From: Phaffia rhodozyma
Lineage: Eukaryota > Basidiomycota > Tremellomycetes > Cystofilobasidiales > Mrakiaceae
Length of the DNA stretch: 64,000 nt
NCBI GenBank assembly: GCA_014706385.1
Contig: JACGZH010000009.1
Span: forward strand, 372,001-436,000
Reading direction: 5' to 3'
Numbering within the stretch: the first letter of the stretch is position 1; each line of letters begins with the position of its first letter. A program made the position numbers and the translations under genes. Positions 34,853 to 47,050 of this stretch are shown here, piece after piece. The notes under the pieces are model-generated. The model ran no database searches, was not told the DNA's origin, and saw nothing but the letters and a program-made list of their open reading frames with translations.

Positions 34853-36139
34853 CTATCGCCTCTGATCGCCATATGGTGGGGCATGCTGCTGGTATTGCGG
34901 CTGCTGTCCCGAGTAAGCATTGACAGACACCATGTCATACGCGTCCTCGTCTGCGTTCGAATACATTGAGCCCTCGCTCACAGCTGACACATTGGATGTC
35001 CTTCGAACTTCCTTCCCGGCTGGAGTGCCGACTGTGAGGTATCCGATCTTCTCTTGGGGATACACCTCAGTTGGGGGCGATCCTCCAGCAAAAGGGTTGT
35101 CGACTGATCGAGGATCAGCTGAATAAATCCCGTTAGAAGATCCAGCCGGTTGTTCATAGTAAGTTTCTTGAGTCGGGGGAGGAATCGACTGTTGATGGGA
35201 TCCGCTGAAGGGTGCAAGGGGAGGAGCCACGAATGGAACTTCACCCCATTTGGGATACGTTGGACTCTCCTCGATGGGAGCTGCTATTCGGGATGATGCT
35301 AGTGGCGATGGTTTTACAGGAGCGTGCTTGTTGACAATTGGCAAGACAACGGATGATTCAGAAGCAGAGGCAGCAGCTGCCAAAAGAGGCGTTCCAGATG
35401 TTGACCGAGTGGGTGAAGATCTCAGGGAAGATAATGGCACAGCCTTCTCAGAATAAGGATTTTTTGATGCTGAAGGTCGTGTTGTCGAGACTGGTTCTTG
35501 ATTGCGTATGGCAGGATGGATATGGTCGTGGTTAGTTTTCACGTCCAGTTAGGTTGCGAGAAGATGTGATAAGAATAGGAACGAAGCAAGAAAGAGAGAA
35601 AATAGAAACGAACGGGGTACTACGCCGGGAGCAGTCTTAGGCAACGGTCGTCGTCGAGCCTGTCGTTCCTCAGGAGTCATTTCCTGTGCGTGCCAAGAGA
35701 CCAAAGAAATTTAGAAGAAGATTTGAAGACCGGATTCCAACATATAGCGAGTCAGCATTTTGAACGCAGTCAGTGATCGAGAGAAAGAGAGAGGTCAGAT
35801 AGAACTAACTCTGGGCTTGTTGGCAACCCACCACCACCAGAATAACCCGGCAAATATCACGACCAAAACCCCCGCGACCGTGCCACCTGCAATTGCTCCG
35901 ACAGGTAGTTTCACCTTGGCGGCAGCTGTAGCTGTTGCCGATGCAGACTCAGTCGAACGAACGGTCACAACTTCTTGGAACGCAGCCATCGTTCGGGAAG
36001 GCAGAGGTGTAGAGGTAGAAGAAGAAGAAGAAGAAGAAGAAGAAGAGTAAGATGCAGGAGAGGAAAGAGGAGAAGCAGACACGACGGCGCGTGCTTGAGC
36101 GTGTAGGACCATGTTAGCTCTAGATCGGCGGGAAGACAT
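34853..36139 (-). CDS. Single-pass membrane protein with Ser-rich outside region
   Basis: Three exons, 36139-35810, 35683-35614 and 35496-34853, sum to 347 aa. Exon 1 encodes an N-terminal region with a poly-Ser run (about residues 30-42), then the transmembrane helix AGGTVAGVLVVIFAGLFW flanked by Trp and VANKPR. Exon 2 encodes a basic Arg-rich juxtamembrane stretch (EERQARRRPLPK), fitting a cytoplasmic C-terminus by the positive-inside rule. The rest is low complexity, Ser/Pro/Gly-rich, ending in Tyr/Gln-rich sequence (YSGQQPQYQQH). The layout (Ser/Thr-rich stalk, GAIAGG-type helix, disordered tail) is common among fungal cell-surface sensor-like proteins of Mid2/WSC style, but there is no clear signal peptide and no WSC cysteines, so I leave it unnamed. 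Confidence 0.75.
36018..36048. repeat. GAA trinucleotide run coding poly-Ser
   Basis: About ten repeats of the AGA/GAA trinucleotide inside exon 1 of the membrane protein gene; on the coding strand they read TCT/TCC serine codons. Likely length-variable. Confidence 0.8.
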
Positions 36140-36380
36140 GACGATAGAGAATGATGGGCTGGATGGTTGAGAGAGGGTAGATGTATATGTATGTAAATTA
36201 AACGAATGTGCTGATGAAACAGATTAGGTCGAGAGCAGAAGTTGGAGAAAGAAAAAAGAAAGCGAGGTCGAGGATAGAGAGAGATTAGACTTGGGGTAAG
36301 AAGAAAAAAATCGGCTTGTGTTGTTTATTCTCTATTTCCTTCTTTTCTCTTTTTACTCCCCTGACGCCCAGACTAAGTGC

Positions 36381-36405
36381 AGGATTGGCGTAAAAAGCCA
36401 ATCCT
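36381..36405. repeat. Perfect 9-bp inverted repeat, 7-nt loop
   Basis: AGGATTGGC and GCCAATCCT flank GTAAAAA. It lies about 240 bp upstream of the membrane protein start on the minus strand. The arms contain ATTGG/CCAAT. Confidence 0.8.
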
Positions 36406-39367
36406 CTTATGTTCTCCTTTTTACATGCCCATAGCATGCTTCAGACGTCTACTTGAAACATCATGAATAAGCAATGTCTTTTCTCGTTTGATTCGGGTGA
36501 ATATTCCTCTGCATCTGATGTTGAGAGACAGACGCGTCTGCTTCAGCCGCTGAACGCGTCTATTTGACGCGCCCATGGAGAGGAGTCTTTCAAGATTAGA
36601 TATAACGGCCTTCAGCCTCATACAGCTCGTTTAGATGCTTGCTTGGTGGCTTTGCTCAACCTTGTGGTGCTGTTCAATTTCGAGTACATAATCCTGATAC
36701 TCTCATAGAGTGAATCGGTCTGCTTCAGACTGAGGCCGAACCGGCTGAAACCGCGCATGTAGGCTAAAACATCTGGACCGTAAACGCCCTGTGATATGAT
36801 AGCCAATGCCATCTACATCAACTTCTTCCTCGGCAGAGACAATCGATGTTCCTTAGAGGACTACGTCAATACTCTTGTTTGGGTCTTCAGTTCCCTTTTG
36901 ATTCGGCCGACGATGATAGACCCAGCCTTTTCCCTCTTTGACAGCTTGGTTTCTCCAACGTTCCCCGCTTGTAACAAGCCATCCACAATATGATGAATAT
37001 GTTCTGTTTAACTGTACATTGCCAAATCTCAGGAGAATAGAGATATTGCAGAAAGTTCTTGGATGGAATAAACTGATGTTTTGGCTAAATCTGGTGTTGA
37101 AGTAGATACTATGGAAGATCAATCCGTTATAACCCTAACTGAAGGGATTTCTTTCGGAGGCACAACACGAGCGCCTATAACATTTAAGGCTCAGAGTTCT
37201 TGGTCGTCTCCGTACTGTGTGCCTGCCACTTTATAGACACTCATCATTAGTTCAGGTTGTCAAACACGATGCAGCTCCCAGTGAGGACTTCCATATCATT
37301 CTATCTTGAATGTCTGACAGATGATGCGGCGTGTATGTGAGGAAATCGAGGGACTCAATCTAGAGATCAGCACCGGGGAAGGGTTTAGAGTTGAGAATAA
37401 CAATTGTGAAATGAGTTGTCGAATGCTTTCCTCGATCAAGTGAGTTCCTTCATCCTGTTCAGCGATATGTTTAGATTTGAGGAAATCCACCGTCATCCTA
37501 GATTTCTTCCTCGTTGTTTTTGATTTTCTATACTGGTGCCAGTTTGGGATGTAAAAGTGAATGGACAACAAAGAATGTGTTGAACAATTACATTACTGTT
37601 TGATTCTATCCTCTATACACTGGTACCAGTCACAGATAGCTCAACAAGAATCAGATACCAGGTCATATATCTTCAGAAACATAGAAGACTAACATCGGGG
37701 TACGCCTCTTGAAGCAATTTAGAATAATGATGGTGAAAATGATGTGCTAAGTACAGTGTGAACGATAACTGAACGAAACCAGCAGAACTGTTCAATATGA
37801 ACGCTGATGCCTCAAACAGCAAGTATGGTCTCTGAGGAGCTCGGAAATCGAACAGAATGATCTCAGCAACTCAAAAACAGTTCTAGTGAAAGCTGAAGGA
37901 GAAGGAAAGGAAGGAGAAGAAAGAAAACGGCAGAACAGAAGAGAGAAGCAGATATCATCTAGCCTGATGCGCTAGCTAAGTCTTAGGTAGGTAGATGACA
38001 ATCAGAAGACGATGCACTATATCCGAGTATTCTCAACAGCCTCTGCTGCCATCTTATCTCGTCCTTTTTTTCTCTCTTTGGTTATTACTTGTCTATAAAT
38101 TCCTCGGATGGACTCCGCAGAGAGGATCCGTCATCTAGACGCTGGACATAGGTCCCTTTCCACTGTGCCGCGAACGTATCCCCAGCTGTCACTGAGTCTC
38201 TACTCTTTGGATAGTAATCCCATCTCGTGCACATTCTTACCGAGCACACGACTGATATAAACGGAAACGTACTCGGGCCGTTTTTAGACGTTTTCACAAA
38301 TCCGCTCCAAGAAGACAAAGCTATATTGTTCAATAGTCAGGCAGGTAGTCCCCCGTCTAACGAAAGAGTTACCTCTATCGAAGATGGTTCGATCAGATTA
38401 TGCGATCTCTTAAGCGGCTGTTGGTCAGAATAGACTGCTTGGCGAAGGATGAAATCAAGCGGTCTAATGCACGAGATGGATGAATACGACTCCGTCTAGC
38501 GGGCGGCGTCCTTTTTTTTTTTCTTTTTTTTTTTTCTATTCTGGCTTTCCCGGGTGCGAGCTATTAGATCTACGAAACCCATACGAATAGCACCGAGACT
38601 AGATTATACGATTATGCCCGATCTATTAGAATCCGAAAGGTCGGTCTTTTCGTCGTATCGATGGCTCACAGGAGGTCAGCATACCTTCATTACTCCGAAC
38701 GAGGCTTTGTGTTTGAGACACGTCCGCACGAGGGGTTACTGTACAGTTCTCCTTCATTCTCTTTATCAGTGGTCGTTTCTTTGACGGGCCAAGCGATATG
38801 AACCCGAGAGAAAGAACTGACAGAATGAAAACAAGGTTAGCAGTTCCAACTGTAAACGAATCCCGATCGTCTCATCGAGTTTTCTATCAGTCTTGTCTTT
38901 GCTTTGTCTCGTCCTCTCTTTTGTTCATCTCTCAAAGACAAGACCCGAATTTCTATCTATTGGAACGAGACATTGTTAATAGAGAATGCTCGGTTAGATG
39001 TTTGTCTCGGCCGGTCAAAATCATCCGACCTAGCTCGGATAAACAGATCTGTAGACATTTGACTTATGAGGCCTGCCAAGAAATATAGGAAGAAGGATGA
39101 TGCCGATGATGTCACATGTGGATACTCCACCTCCTACTAGTGTATCTTAATATAGTTCAAGGGCGAACATTTCTGACAAGTTTTATAAAGGGAGCTCAAA
39201 CGACTGATAAATTGCCAGCTGGGACTCCACAGATGATGCCGCGGGGTCCAGCGGCCGATCTTTTTAGACTCCCATCCGAACTGACAAACTCAGTTGTGCA
39301 CCCTTTGAACCCTTTGGTTTTGAGTCCTTCATACGATTTATCCCAATTTGTAAAAATGCATATTATT

Positions 39368-39543
39368 TCCTCTTTCCGGAAGAGGGGCCGGGCAAAGAAC
39401 ACAAGCACCTCACTTGAAAAGACACGGACATAAAAAATATAAGAAGCAGAGGAGACTCATAAAGGATCTTTTTTTTTTGCTTCACTTTCCTTCAAGAATA
39501 GGTCCAGGGCAAAGACACACACGACCAACTCTTAAAAGACACG
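39368..39543. repeat. Imperfect direct repeat upstream of the transporter
   Basis: Segments of about 60 bp at 39368-39427 and 39484-39543 share TTTCC, GGGCAAAG, CACA and AAAAGACACG in the same order, with small differences. The second ends about 90 bp before the transporter ATG. Confidence 0.6.
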
Positions 39544-39635
39544 CTTTCGCCTTTGTTGGTAGCTCTTCGACATCCAACCTCTACATACATCTTTCTTACC
39601 TTTCCATCCAATCAATAGTCCTCCGTTTCACAATC

Positions 39636-41790
39636 ATGTCTAGCGGCGCTTCCTCTCCTACCCAGGAGAAAAAGAACATGCAGCTCAGCGCTCGAAACCC
39701 TCGAGAGCAGCAGCCCAACACCGACCCGTTCGTTCGCCTTTTTCTTGTTCTTGTCTTGTCGAAACCTTTTGTGCCTGTCGGCTTCTTTCTTCTCTTGAAA
39801 CAACAAGTGTTCTTTTTCTTCTTGTTGTAATCTAACCACTATCGTGCGCGCACTCTTTTTCACTCTCAGTAAACGATGGATGGGTCTTCGGGGAAACAAG
39901 CTTGTGAACGCTATCACCGTCACTGCTACTATGGGTTTCCTCCTCTTCGGGTGAGTTTCTCCAGATGTCGAATCAGTCTTCCCTTTGATAGGATATTTGT
40001 CTCGGTTCTAACGCAACATTTCTCGATCGCTGACGTTGTCGTCACTGCGCGCACTGAAACCTAAAATCCAGTTACGATCAGGGAGTCATGTCTGGTATCA
40101 TCAACGCTAAACAGTTCGGAACAGACTTCTATCAGGTCAGGAGTTCTGGTGCGGATGATGAGTGAGTTTCCTTTTCTTTTCCCACTCTGATAAGCTTGTT
40201 TGCTTTCGCACGGGTCTCGCTAACCACAGCACTCCATCTCTTCTTCTCAAGATTTCATGCCACTATTCAGGGCACAGTCACCGCTGTGTACGAGGTCGGT
40301 TGCTTCTTTGGTGCCATTTTCGCTTTCTTCTTTGGAGAGTCTCTCGGTCGAAGGAACATGATGTGGCGTGGGTAGACATTTCTTATTAAATCTTGCGCCT
40401 GGTTCTGCTGGCTGATTCTGGTTTTACATTTCTTCCTCTAGTTGGATCCTTCGTCATGGTCATCGGAACAATCATTCAGGTCACCGCTTTTGGGCCTCAC
40501 AAGGGTTTCTTGCAGTTCATGATCGGACGAATTGTCACCGGTCTTGGAAACGGAGCCAACACCTCGACCATTCCGTCCTGGGTGGCCGAGACCTCGAAGT
40601 CGCACAACCGAGGTTTCCTCATCTGTGTAGAGGCCTCCATGGTTGCCGTCGGTACTTTGATCGCCTACTGGATCGATTTCGGATTGTCCTACATTGACAA
40701 CAGTGTCTCGTGGCGACTCCCTATTGCTCTGCAGGTCATCTTTGCCATCTTCCTATCCGCCGGAGTTGCCGTCCTTCCTGAATCTCCTCGATGGCTCTTC
40801 ATTCACGGACACTACGATGCCGCTTGTCAGATCATTGCCGACTTGAACGGACACGAGCTTGAGGACGAAGATACTCAGCGACAGATTGCCATTATCGTCG
40901 AGGGTATCAACGCCGCTTCTGGCGCTCAGACTGGAGCTTCCTTCTCCGAGCTTTTCGTCGGTGGAAAGAAGCAGCACTTCCGACGAATGGCCGTCGGTGC
41001 CTCGTCGCAGATTTTCCAGCAGCTCGGAGGTTGCAATGCTGTCATCTACTATGCTACCGTCTTGTTCGAGAACTCCATCGGATTGGAGACCCGACTCGCT
41101 CTTGTTCTCGGAGGTGTCCTCTCTGTCGTCTACGCCTTGGCCGCCTTATCGTCGTTCTTCTTGGTTGAGCGAGTCGGTCGAAGAAAGATGTTCTTGGCTG
41201 GATCTGCTGGACAGTGCCTCGCGATGGTTATCACATTCGCTTGCCTTATTCCTGGAACAGCTCAGGCAGCCAAGGGAGCCGCCTTTGGACTCTTCCTCTA
41301 CATCGTGTTCTTCGGGTCCTGCTGGCTTCCCCTTCCCTGGTTGTACCCGGCCGAGCTTAACCCGCTTCGAATCCGAACCAAGGCCAACGCTGTGTCAACC
41401 ATGTCCAACTGGCTCTTCAACTTCCTTGTTGTTCAGGTCACTCCTACTATGACGGCCACCATCGGTTGGGGAACCTTCCTCATCTTCGCGTGCGCCAACG
41501 CATTGTTCATTCCTGTCATCTACTTCTTCTACCCCGAGACCCAGGGACGAACCCTCGAGGCTATCGATGTCATCTTCGCCCAGGCTTATGAGGAGAAGGC
41601 CCGACCTACTCACGTCGCCAAGAGGATGCCTACATTGACCGACATCCAAGTGGCCGAGATGACCACCAAGTTGGACATCCACGGAAACAACGGATCAGAT
41701 GTTGAGTCTACTGCTGTTCACGCTCGAGCTCCTACGTTCGGAGACGAGGTCGCCGAGGACGCGGCCGCCTCTAACACCGTCTCGTCGTAA
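39636..41790 (+). CDS. MFS sugar transporter (hexose/STL-type family)
   Basis: Five exons, 39636-39727, 39870-39950, 40072-40161, 40252-40367 and 40442-41790, sum to 575 aa. It is a twelve-helix plasma-membrane sugar porter. Seen: first helix AITVTATMGFLLFGYDQGVMSG; GESLGRRNMMWLGS between helices 2 and 3; PESPRWLFIHGH after helix 6; QQLGGCNAVIYYATVLFE in helix 7; VERVGRRKMF; LPWLYPAELNPLRIR; and the closing PETQGRTLEAIDVIF. A hydrophilic tail of about 70 residues follows. Substrate cannot be set from sequence; hexoses, pentoses or glycerol are all possible in this clade. Exon 5 has very uniform codon use (CGA, GGA, TCC, GTC), suggesting high expression. Spaced direct repeats lie just upstream. 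Confidence 0.93.
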
Positions 41791-42218
41791 ACGGGTTTCC
41801 TTTTTTTTCTCTCTATTTTTAAAATAAAAACTCTGTTATTATATTCCATTAGATACCATCTTAATTCCCAGTCTCGATTCATCCTTGTTGATACGAGTCA
41901 TTTCTTGGTCCTTTTTCTCGCTTTGCGTACTCGTTTTGTCGAAACGTGTTCTTTTTCCTGCAATCTTTTTTCTTCTTCTTCGACATCTGTCTTTTCTCGG
42001 TCATCCTTTTCTTTTAACTTAGAGTAGACATAGACTAGAACGAAACAGTAGACGAAAGGGTTAGGAAGAGTGTGCGACTGTATTTTACAACCTGCTTTTG
42101 CCTTCTCATACCGAGCGTGCTTTGATGAATTCCCTTCTTTCGGATGCCTGAGTGTAGAACTTGGATACGTGAAACATGTGATGGAAATATCATCACCATC
42201 ATCCCTTTCTTTTCCTAT
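41791..42218. other. Convergent intergenic region
   Basis: Between the transporter stop and the PDCD5 stop. Starts with a T-run and TTTTTAAAATAAAAAC shortly after the transporter stop, suitable for 3'-end formation. No gene recognised. Confidence 0.5.
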
Positions 42219-43352
42219 TTAAAGATCGAAATCATCGTCGTCGTCGGAGCTAAATAGAGGATGAGACGAAGAGAACAGGTTTAATAACGAAAACAAAATG
42301 ATTGCTTTGTGAAGGAAGAAAAACAATAGGAACTGACTCTCGACTCTTTCGCTGGAACTGTATCCCAAACGACAAAACAAAAGAATCATGCGTCAAGGTT
42401 AAGTTCGTGGATCAGCTTCATGCACTCTTCTCATGCTGAACTAGATGATGGAAGATCTTTGACAGAGGAACAAGGGAAAGAGCTTACGACAATTTTTCCG
42501 GATCCACCACTCGAGGCTGCAACTCCTTGAGCCTTTACAAGAGTGAGCAGAATATGATAAGAAGGAGAGAAGAACAGAGGAGTAGTTAGTCTCTGAATGA
42601 AACGTGTTTTTGGGCGCGCGATCCAAGATTAGAGTGATCTGATCCAAGAGACCATATTGATATGCGCGTAGCAGCGGTTGAAGTAGCAGCGAATAGCATG
42701 AAATAAAGACAGAGAAGAAAGAAGGAAGCTGACCTGCTCGAGAAGCCCGACCAATTGCTCGTCGCTCACTTTTCCTCGAAGTTGACCACCCTGAGCCATC
42801 CTGAGGAGGATGTTTTGAACTTGTTTCGAGAGTTGAGGTCGGGTCAAGTTGATCCTCGATACTTTTTATCGATCAAGATCACGCCGCAGCCCCAAGAAGA
42901 AACAAAGAAGCAAGAGGAGAGAGAGTCCTTCGAATTAGGCTCAAGAATGCAAGAGGAATTATTGGACTGAAGGAAAAGGAGACGAACATCGTTCTCTGGC
43001 TGCAGGCTCCAAGACGGTAGCCATTATCGTCCTCAACTGTTCTTCCTCAGCTCGTCTCTGAGCTTCCTGTTCCTCCTGAGACAGCTGCTTCCCACCTTGT
43101 CCAGGTGCTCCACCAGAGGGAGGGCCTCCCATTCCTCCTCTCCCTCCTCCTCCTCCTCCTCCTCCTTGAGCTTGGAGTTGAGCTAGTCGTCGAGCTCGGA
43201 TAGCGTCTAGCAAGGACCGGATTTGATGAAGAAAGAAGGTAATACACAAACAATATGATTAGACAGCTAATCTAGAGGAACATTACAATACCTGTTAAAT
43301 CGAGTAGTAAACTTATGTGAAAAGGCTCACTAAGATCGTCGTCCTCGTCCAT
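42219..43352 (-). CDS. PDCD5: PDCD5 (TFAR19) homologue
   Basis: Six exons: a 22-nt first exon (43352-43331, MDEDDDL) joins one that reads NAIRARRLAQLQAQ, then a poly-Gly insert, QEEQEAQRRAEEEQLRTIM and EPAARERLSRINLTRPQ, VQNILLRMAQGGQL and KVSDEQLVGLLEQ. A 14-nt exon (RKSRD) precedes the last exon, SDDDDDFDL and TAA at 42219. This is the full PDCD5 layout: basic N-terminal helix, three-helix core and DNA-binding-like tail ending in acidic residues. Known for the family: conserved from archaea to man, linked to apoptosis and to the chaperonin TRiC. The Gly-rich loop (eight consecutive Gly, then GRGGMGGPPSGG) replaces a short linker in animal proteins. Divergent from the TOPORS-like gene. Confidence 0.93.
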
Positions 43353-43516
43353 GGTAAGATCAAGATGGTTGTAAGTGCAATGATTAATGCTGAAGAAAAG
43401 AAAAGATAAATCCACCCAAACGGACGCCTCCGTTTTTGATCCTCCTAACGGCGATTAACTCAAAAACTGACCACACTTGATCTGTACATCATCAATATCT
43501 GATCTGATCTTTCCAT
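43353..43516. promoter_or_regulatory. 164-bp divergent promoter with 7-bp palindrome
   Basis: The only sequence between the PDCD5 and TOPORS-like start codons, so both promoters must share it or sit in 5' introns. Contains the inverted repeat AAACGGA-CGCC-TCCGTTT at 43418-43435. Confidence 0.7.
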
Positions 43517-46500
43517 ATGGACACATTGTGAGTGATCTCCCACATGCCCCTCTGTGTATCACGCGCTGAAATCAACATCTTCTACCTGATCTTGTGTCAC
43601 TCAGGGACCAGATCGCGGATACCACCGCCACTACTAATCCTTCCTCCGAATCCATCTTGAAACCAAGGCGAGCTGACATTTTGTCCGGTTCCCAATCTCT
43701 ATCTCACCCACTTCCTGCTCTTTCTTCCGCTCAGAACACTCTAGATGAACCCTCCGATCATGAATCCTATCATACGCCTGGTGAAACTGAGATAGAGGTT
43801 GAACCCGAAATCGAAGTTGAGGCCGGGATGTCGGCTCCTACTATTCCCGATCCTGTACCTGACGCCAATCCAACCGACTCCAACATGGAAGGAGAAAAAC
43901 ATTCGGGGAGAAGGTGGCGAGAAGAAGACGAGGAACTAGAGGGAGAGAATTGTATCATCTGCCTACAGACTGTTCGGGATAGGACTGTATTGGTATGGGT
44001 TTCCATTTGATCGATGTCGACGAATGGTCAAACGTACGTGCTAACGATCGTATTCACTCTTTCTTCGATTTCCAATCTTCTAGGTAAACTGTGGACATGA
44101 TGCTTTCTGTAAGGTCTCTGTATATTGAATTTCATATCGAGCGCACTCTCTGACGTTAAACTTGTTCTTCATCAGGTTTTGGCTGCATCTGTACGTGGTC
44201 GGAGCAGTCTAGAAAAGTAAGTAGCTACATCTTCGATTGATGCTATCCGTGCATGAAACAATCTTCGTCTAATATCAACCCTTTAAATACAGTGTCCTCT
44301 ATGCTCCAAGCCGATGGGAGACTACCTGCTGCACGATCTGGAGACCCCTCCGCCTTATGTTCGAGTCAGTCAATTCTCTTGTACCTCTGTCGAAGCTGAA
44401 AGCTTTTGGTCAACTGACAATCACGTCTCTACATCTTTCCTTAAATATCTCCAGTTCTTTCTTTCTCCACTCGTTTCAAAGCCTTCTTCGGTTCATCCCC
44501 AAAATCCATACCTTCCTCCAGCTTCGATAACTAGAAGACAGCCTCGTCGGCGCGACCGAGCTTCAATCAACCCAGAAAACGAAGCAGATGATACTGAGCG
44601 CAGAGTGGAGAGAAGAAGAGAGATCTATCGATGGGGCCTATACACGAAGCATGTTGGTTCGAACGTGACTACTCGGTACAAGCCAATTCCTACCCCTCAG
44701 CAATTCGCGCTCAATACGGACATGATCGGCCGTGCGACAGTTTTCCTCCGAAGAGAATTTAGAGTATGGACTGGCGTGGATGTCGAGTTTATGGTATGTC
44801 AGTCTATGTCTTCTTCCTAATCTGATCATACATTTGTTAAAATTGCTCGGCACTTTTGTTTGAATCGATATAGGTTAGCTATACGATCTCGTTAATGAAA
44901 TCGATTGACCTTCGATCCGACGCGGCTGTTCGGCTTTTGGCAGAGTTTTTGGATGTCGGGGAAGGTGAACAGAGGAGAAACGCGGAGCATTTCGCGCATG
45001 GTCTGTCTTTATCTCCCTCCTTGTTTTATTTCGCCATATATTTTCCATCGATACTTAACTCGATTATCTCCGGTCTTATTCATTGGCTTCAATACACAGA
45101 GGTGTATTCATTCATCAGATCTCCCTTCCGAGAACTGCATCTATATGATCGAGCAGCTCAATATGATCCTGTACCTTCCCGTAGACGCCTTGAGCAAGAC
45201 GACAACGACGATGGCACCTCTCGCTCAATCTCACGTTCCCTTCGTTCAAATCATCGAGACCGATCACCCTCCCCTAAACGTCGACGATCGAAGTCGCCAG
45301 TTAAGCAAACAATCCCTGGACTGGAGGTTGATGGCGGACTCGGAGAGGCTATCGGACCATCAGGAACACGGGTGGATGTGGATTCTGATGAAGATGAAAT
45401 GATGAGGTTGGAGAGAGCGCTGGACGAGGGGGAGGGGGAAGACGTTCAGATGAGTCAAAGAAGAGGAAGGTCGGTTTCGCGTTCATCTTCCTTCTCTGAT
45501 CGATCGAATTCAAGTTTAAGAAGCTACAGGGAAAGGAGTCCAAGTTTGGAAAGACGTTCACGAGGCTCTGTAGTGGTAAGATCATGATCTTCTCTTGATC
45601 TAATCTGATGTGTCGCACTCACACACTGACAAAGCGCTACCATTTGTCTTTCTTTTTTATGAATTTGAAGGGTCGATATGGTCCTCCGGACAGAAAAGGG
45701 AAGAAAATCCCCAAAAGATGGAATGAATACGACTCATGGATTGCTCCCGGAGAGACCGCTCGTTTGAGAGCCCGGCGAGCATCTCGATCACCTCCACTAT
45801 CAGATGTGGCAGAGCATGGACCGAAACGAGCAGCCCTACCAGACCAGGGGTCTGTGTTCTCCACTCGAGCCACCAGACAGCCTTCTCATTATCGTCCACC
45901 ACCTCATCGAACAGACCTAGTGGCCTCGTCTAGTTCAATCTTGAAAATTGATGACGACTCAAGCAGAGGGGGGATGCGTGCCTGGACAGCAGAGGCAGAG
46001 AACGTGCCATCCATCTCGATATCTGACGATTCGACAGGAGCCCACCTAAATCCATCACTGTTATCACGGATGAATACCTCTGCCGCTTCTAAAAACAACA
46101 AGCCTTCGCCTAGGGGACCATCTGGAGGCGAAGGAGGAGGTGAACTCAGGATCACTGGAGCGGCATCGCGTGGGAAAGCTGGCTTGGGCGGTAGCAGGAT
46201 GGCTCAGCTCGCTATCCGAGGGTCTTCAGCTCTCGTCAATACTCTGTCGACTGAAGCGGGAGGCGCAGCTGATAGGGACACTGAGAGGACGTCGAAAGAA
46301 TCTCGGAGAGAAGGAAAATCTAACTCGAAGTCGACAGTGTCAAGGAACGTTCTATTACAGAGACTCCAAGAGGCTAAGGCTGATGCTTTACAAGCTCAAC
46401 TGAAGAAGGCCCAGCAGCCTTCAGTACCCGCCGATGCAGATACTGGCCTGGTTGAGCTGAACGTCTCTTCAGTCACCACTCTTCTACCGCTTGCTTCTTC

Positions 46501-46690
46501 TCCTCATAAATCAAACCAGCCTAGTCTGTCGGAGCAAGAGGCTCCGACGAAAGTTTCATTATCCGAAAGTAGCGGGACGGAGAGGAAGAAGCCGGATGTA
46601 GGGGTGCTCAAAAAAAAGATTTTGGAAAGATTGGAGGCTGAGAAAAAGATGGCGAGGTCAAAGACCGGAGTGAAAGAATCAAAGGATTGA
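43517..46690 (+). CDS. TOPORS-like RING E3 ligase
   Basis: The start ATG lies in an 11-nt coding exon (43517-43527) that joins DQIADTTATTNPSSES. A C3HC4 RING follows, split by introns: CIICLQTVRDRTVLV, NCGHDAFCFGCICTWSEQSRK, CPLCSKP. Next a conserved region typical of TOPORS/Arabidopsis-like homologues: IYRWGLYTKHVGSN, TRYKPIPTPQQF, VFLRREFRVWTG, RLLAEFLDVGEGEQRRNAEHF and YSFIRSPFRELHLYDR. The C-terminal half is an RS/Ser-Arg-rich, disordered region with PPDRKGKKIPKRWNEYDSW, ending at TGA 46690. Family members are nuclear ubiquitin (and SUMO) ligases tied to DNA topology and transcription. The Arg/Ser tail suggests speckle or splicing-factor contact (inference). Confidence 0.88.
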
Positions 46691-47050
46691 TATCCAGGAT
46701 CAAGTTTGTGATATCGTGCGATGCGATGGAAACTTTCTCTTCAACGAAACATGATTGCTCTTTAAGGTGTATAAATAAGGAGACAGTGGTTGAATCTTAC
46801 TTAGACACTACAATACGAATATCGTAATGTTTTTCTTTTTCAAGGTTAGCTTTAATGGATACTATGAATCAAATCAAAGTGCACGTGTCATCTCAATTTT
46901 GTTTGCTCATCAATAGAACAAGCATCAACACCAGACAGTAGACAACGGTCTCCTTCCTGGCTTGCTACATCGACGGATCCAAAATGTCTATGATATTTAG
47001 AACTGTGAAGAGTGAGAATATTATACGTCTTCCAAGCTTGTTCTTGTAGC
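46691..47050. other. Spacer; unresolved first exon(s) of paralogue B
   Basis: Candidate short first exons exist (ATG at 46855 or 46984) but none joins the supported frame without a stop in my hands. Contains the 3' end of the TOPORS-like gene. Confidence 0.4.

Larger units (their letters stand above)
36140..39635. other. Gene-poor region of 3.5 kb
   Basis: The longest stretch with no recognisable gene. Only short ORFs occur, on both strands (for example minus 36618-36812 and 38085-38333, plus 39116-39433), with no family motif and no credible splice chain. Contains a perfect hairpin at 36381-36405, a poly-T tract at about 38510-38537 and a diverged ~60-bp direct duplication at 39368-39427/39484-39543. 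It could hold a decayed gene, a lncRNA, or the extended promoter of the sugar transporter. Confidence 0.5.

Noticed and set aside
36421..37122. Chain of short minus-strand ORFs in the gene-poor region
   Set aside because: Different frames, no convincing donor/acceptor joining them and no family similarity seen.
38085..38433. Opposed ORFs of 68-82 codons
   Set aside because: Both strands open over the same bases with no motif; chance is the simplest explanation.
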